This document shows positions 7,675 to 9,450 of a stretch of 9,450 nt of DNA, piece after piece. Origin of the DNA: Pseudomonadota bacterium (GTDB lineage Bacteria; Pseudomonadota; Gammaproteobacteria; GCA-001735895). A model generated the notes under the pieces. That model worked only from the letters and a program-made list of their open reading frames with translations. It was not told where the DNA came from and did not search any database. Position numbers and translations under genes: made by a program. The DNA lies in the NCBI GenBank assembly GCA_022545625.1, contig JACZQS010000062.1:1-9450 (forward strand), in the 5' to 3' direction. Numbering within the stretch: the stretch's first letter is position 1; each line of letters starts with the position of its first letter.

Positions 7675-7947
7675 TAACAGGGGAACTAATGCCCTCGATA
7701 GCAGGGCCTGATGAAACCGGATATTGATAAACCGGAAGATCAATTCCTGTCGAATCCAGTCGAATCCGACGGGGATTTAAAATCAGTCAATCTGAATCAA
7801 CCTCTGACGTCGATGAGATCATCGCCATACCCACGAGTACTCCACCGATGCTATCGATAGCAGTGCCGGGGAACTACAGATTCCGTAGCACACACCGCAT
7901 CATTATCTAGACACCTCACGATTTACCTGGAATAACGCAGTTAAAGA
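7675..7947. other. Structured non-coding stretch, possible small RNA or 3' UTR
   Basis: No supported ORF on either strand. The stretch holds a hairpin GCCCT-CGATAGC-AGGGC (7691-7707), a repeated AAACCGGA on either side of about 7720, a tandem 10-bp repeat GTCGAATCC(A/G) at 7749-7758 and 7759-7768, and a perfect 14-bp palindrome at 7849-7862. It ends at the terminator at 7948-7979. It may be the 3' part of the small-ORF transcript or a separate small RNA. No clear promoter was found inside it. Confidence 0.35.
7849..7862. repeat. Perfect 14-bp palindrome
   Basis: TGCTATCGATAGCA is its own reverse complement, and the symmetry stops at both edges. It lies in non-coding DNA about 155 bp before the beta-barrel gene and is not followed by a T-tract. 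A dimeric DNA-binding protein site is the simplest reading. Confidence 0.45.
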
Positions 7948-7979
7948 CCGACACGAACCTGGTTCATGCCGGTTTTTTT
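7948..7979 (+). terminator. Rho-independent terminator with no long gene in front
   Basis: The left arm CCGACACGAAC (7948-7958) pairs with GTTCATGCCGG (7962-7972) across a CTG loop, with two mismatches, and seven T follow (7973-7979). It reads only on the plus strand, as the left flank has no A-run to serve the other direction. The nearest upstream coding sequence is the small ORF ending at 7674, and the next long gene starts at 8017. It therefore ends the small-ORF transcript, a separate small RNA or kinase read-through. Confidence 0.65.
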
Positions 7980-8016
7980 ATAGTAAGATGCCCCGAAACA
8001 TAAAGACTCGAACACT

Positions 8017-8814
8017 ATGCGGCGACAGTATGTATCTCTAGCGTTAATGCTATTCATTATTCAACCGATTAAATCTGCCGGCGCCAACACATTCGAAATC
8101 ACTCCTACTGTCTATTATTTCAATTACCAGGAATTCGATCAAAATAATGCGTTGCTGAATATTGAAGAAGGCTTCATACCTGGCGTCAAGCTATCCTATG
8201 CTAGTGTCGCAAAATTGGATTCGCTAAAATTCAACGCATCTTTTTATGGCGGTAGCGTCGATTACGACGGTAGGACCCAGCTTGGCCTACCCCACGAAAC
8301 CGAAACCAACGAGCAACTGGCAAGGATTGGAATATCATACTCCCAGCACGAAGAAACCTACTACCCCGGCCTGCTATTCGTAGGATTACATTACTGGTAC
8401 TGGGATAGAGATATTTTGACCCGGAACGGTGTACAGGGGTTACACGAACAGTACAGCTGGTACGAGACTGAAGTAGGCCTGAAATTTAATTCAAAACAGA
8501 CCGGGCAATCAAGATACTGGCTCGAAGTATCCGCCATGTACAATTTCAAGCCCGAGATGACGTTATTTCTGCCCTCGAGCGAAGTGGATTTCTCCCTCGG
8601 TTCGAAGCTGGGATACCGCTTCCGTGCCGGTAAAACCTGGACTCGCAAAGGGGGCATATCTACTGCCATCAGTATATTTACCGAATACTGGGAATTTGGA
8701 CGAAGTAATACTGTTTTCACTACAGATTTTTTCGGATCTTCGGGTTTTTTGACCGAGCCAGATAGCCAGTCTTTTCATTCAGGCATCGAATTCAGTTTTA
8801 TTTTCAATCTTTAA
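8017..8814 (+). CDS. Exported outer-membrane beta-barrel protein of unknown family
   Basis: The protein has 265 residues. It begins with a standard signal peptide: MRRQ, a hydrophobic core (LALMLFII) and an Ala-Gly-Ala site, so cleavage after residue 23 is likely. The mature part lacks hydrophobic helices and is rich in Tyr, Trp and Phe. It shows repeated alternating strands such as FEITPTVYYFNY, SLKFNASFYGG, LLFVGLHYWYW, YWLEVSAMYNF and FSLGSKLGYRF, and ends FHSGIEFSFIFNL. This is the look of a small outer-membrane barrel of about 10-12 strands. The start fits the signal peptide, but there is no clear Shine-Dalgarno sequence; a -10-like TATAGT (7979-7984) sits on the T-tract of the preceding terminator. 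It is not a TolC-type channel, having no long helical region, so it is unlikely to serve the RND pump. I do not recognise the family; transport or structural roles are both possible. Confidence 0.82.
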   Translation: MRRQYVSLALMLFIIQPIKSAGANTFEITPTVYYFNYQEFDQNNALLNIEEGFIPGVKLSYASVAKLDSLKFNASFYGGSVDYDGRTQLGLPHETETNEQLARIGISYSQHEETYYPGLLFVGLHYWYWDRDILTRNGVQGLHEQYSWYETEVGLKFNSKQTGQSRYWLEVSAMYNFKPEMTLFLPSSEVDFSLGSKLGYRFRAGKTWTRKGGISTAISIFTEYWEFGRSNTVFTTDFFGSSGFLTEPDSQSFHSGIEFSFIFNL

Positions 8815-8924
8815 CACCTTAATTCAGGTAGAAACGACTTAAGCAATCGCCTTTTGAAAATAAAATACCTGTTATGACAAGGACATAGGGCAATATAAAA
8901 ATAAAATTATGTTGAAAATACTTG

Positions 8925-8952
8925 TTGACCCGAGGCCAATGGTGTATATAAT
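8925..8952 (+). promoter_or_regulatory. Strong sigma70-type promoter of the cold-shock gene
   Basis: TTGACC (8925-8930) and a perfect TATAAT (8947-8952) are separated by 16 bp. The 30 bases before the -35 are almost all A/T (about 8891-8920), like an UP element. Transcription should begin near 8959, leaving a leader of about 160 nt before the ATG at 9119. A leader of this length is characteristic of E. coli cspA and its cold-induced relatives. Confidence 0.8.
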
Positions 8953-8958
8953 CCGCTC

Positions 8959-9118
8959 GGCTTGAAAGTAAGTCTTATATTTATGCACATTATTTCGACA
9001 TTCCTTCGTTTGTTCCTTCTTTCGTTTGTACCTTGTCCTGTTTTTCATAAGTAATAGCAAATCTTCCAGCCCATTGGCCTCTATATCAGGCTTTTTTTTA
9101 ATTAAATAGGATATCTAT
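8959..9118 (+). promoter_or_regulatory. Long 5' leader of the cold-shock mRNA
   Basis: The leader contains two near-identical 14-nt pyrimidine-rich repeats, TTCGTTTGTTCCTT (9005-9018) and TTCGTTTGTACCTT (9021-9034), 16 nt apart. Close to the gene, a small hairpin GCCT-CTATATC-AGGC (9077-9091) is followed by eight T (9092-9099), which looks like a weak intrinsic terminator or attenuator. The ribosome binding site AGGA (9108-9111) lies 7 nt before the ATG. In E. coli cspA the leader controls RNA stability and temperature-dependent translation, so a similar role is likely. I do not see a clear match to the E. coli cold box. Confidence 0.5.
8983..9054 (+). CDS. Possible 23-codon leader peptide in the cold-shock leader
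   Basis: An ATG at 8983, about 24 nt after the predicted transcript start, opens 23 codons ending in TAA at 9052-9054. The peptide begins MHIISTFLRLFLLSFV and is hydrophobic because the pyrimidine repeats encode Leu and Phe codons. The ribosome binding site is poor (AAGTAAG well upstream). It may be a chance ORF produced by the repeats or a regulatory upstream ORF. Confidence 0.2.
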   Translation: MHIISTFLRLFLLSFVPCPVFHK

Positions 9119-9325
9119 ATGTCTACAACAACCGGTACCGTTAAATGGTTCAACGAATCTAAAGGCTTTGGCTTTATCGAGCAAGAGTCTGGTCCTGACG
9201 TATTTGCACACTTCAGCGCAATAGCTGGCTCGGGTTTCAAAACCCTGGCTGAAGGCCAGAAGGTTGAATTTACTGTCACACAAGGGCAAAAAGGCCCCCA
9301 GGCAGAGAACATCGTTGCACTCTGA
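9119..9325 (+). CDS. CspA-family cold-shock protein
   Basis: A 68-residue single cold-shock domain (OB fold), the normal length for the CspA family. It binds single-stranded RNA and DNA and acts in the cytoplasm as an RNA chaperone and transcription antiterminator. Seen: GTVKWFNESKGFGFIEQ (residues 6-22) with the RNP1 motif KGFGFI, RNP2 as VFAHFSAI (28-35), and the EGQKVEFTVTQGQKGPQAENI tail. The aromatic residues that stack on nucleic acid (Trp10, Phe11, Phe17, Phe19, Phe29, His31, Phe32) are present. The gene stands alone between its own promoter and terminator. Bacteria usually carry several paralogs, some not cold-induced; the long leader suggests that this one is regulated after transcription begins. 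Confidence 0.97.
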   Translation: MSTTTGTVKWFNESKGFGFIEQESGPDVFAHFSAIAGSGFKTLAEGQKVEFTVTQGQKGPQAENIVAL

Positions 9326-9399
9326 TTAGCAGATCGAGAATAAGGCTGGCAATGATCGATTGTTAAGCCACAGCCAACCTCGCTAGAGGATGGAAACTG

Positions 9400-9432
9400 A
9401 AAGAGTGAGCCTCAGGTCTCGCTCTTTTTTTT
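9400..9432 (+). terminator. Rho-independent terminator of the cold-shock gene
   Basis: AAAGAGTGAG (9400-9409) pairs with CTCGCTCTTT (9418-9427) through ten base pairs, one of them G-T, across an 8-nt loop. The right arm runs into a T-tract ending at 9432. It lies 75 nt after the cold-shock stop codon. A second hairpin (GGCTG near 9343 with CAGCC near 9375) sits in the 3' untranslated part between them. Confidence 0.85.
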
Positions 9433-9450
9433 GCCTTTAAACATCAACCC

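Larger units (their letters stand above)
7476..7863 (+). repeat. Three dispersed copies of CGATAGCAG
   Basis: The 9-mer CGATAGCAG occurs at 7476-7484, 7696-7704 and 7855-7863, all on the plus strand. The second sits in the loop and right arm of a hairpin and the third is the right half of a 14-bp palindrome. Three exact copies in about 390 bp of non-coding DNA is more than expected by chance, but the copies have different flanks and irregular spacing (220 and 159 bp). They may be protein-binding sites or RNA motifs; function unknown. Confidence 0.4.

Noticed and set aside
7749..7768. GTCGAATCC repeats as a tRNA T-arm remnant
   Set aside because: They resemble the TTCGAATCC of tRNA T-loops, but no acceptor stem, anticodon arm or CCA end surrounds them.
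7787..7867. Minus-strand hydrophobic stretch (GTAIDSIGGVLVGMAMISS)
   Set aside because: About 27 open codons with an in-frame TAG just upstream and only a late ATG without a ribosome binding site; too little for a gene or pseudogene call.
1..9450. CRISPR array, intact insertion sequence, phage or toxin-antitoxin cassette
   Set aside because: No regularly spaced repeats, transposase, integrase or paired toxin-antitoxin genes are visible; the only mobile-type signal is the short element at 4866-4979.

Overview
The window looks like a piece of a gammaproteobacterial chromosome, probably from a free-living aquatic species. This is inferred from the ~1020-residue RND pump with its adaptor, a CHASE2-type receptor Ser/Thr kinase, a CspA-like cold-shock protein with a long leader, and moderate GC with Shine-Dalgarno-type gene starts. 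No tRNA, rRNA, CRISPR array or intact transposase is visible.

Layout. (1) 1-416, minus strand: the N-terminal 138 codons of an aconitase X family protein (formerly DUF521), cut by the window edge. (2) 417-615: a divergent intergenic region with an inverted repeat that could be an operator. (3) 616-4846, plus strand: a tightly coupled two-gene RND efflux operon, a periplasmic adaptor followed one base later by the inner-membrane pump; no TolC-type outer-membrane channel gene is linked. (4) 4847-5102: a ~115-bp element with imperfect terminal inverted repeats, then an extended -10 promoter. (5) 5103-7424: a membrane Ser/Thr protein kinase with a diverged CHASE2-like extracytoplasmic domain, three membrane segments, a TPR-like linker and a complete C-terminal kinase domain; it probably starts at TTG. 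(6) 7425-8016: almost 600 bases without a long gene, holding a 24-codon single-membrane-segment small ORF with a good ribosome binding site, several short repeats and palindromes, and a terminator with no obvious gene in front of it. (7) 8017-8814: a 265-residue exported outer-membrane beta-barrel of unknown family. (8) 8815-9450: a CspA-type cold-shock gene with a strong sigma70-type promoter, a ~160-nt leader and a clear terminator.

The adaptor and pump work as one export machine. The other genes look like independent transcription units. The most interesting signals are the non-coding or small-ORF parts: the structured region after the kinase with its small membrane ORF and orphan terminator, and the cold-shock leader, which combines pyrimidine-rich direct repeats, a possible leader peptide and a weak terminator-like hairpin just before the gene. 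I did not find a clearly new multi-gene system.
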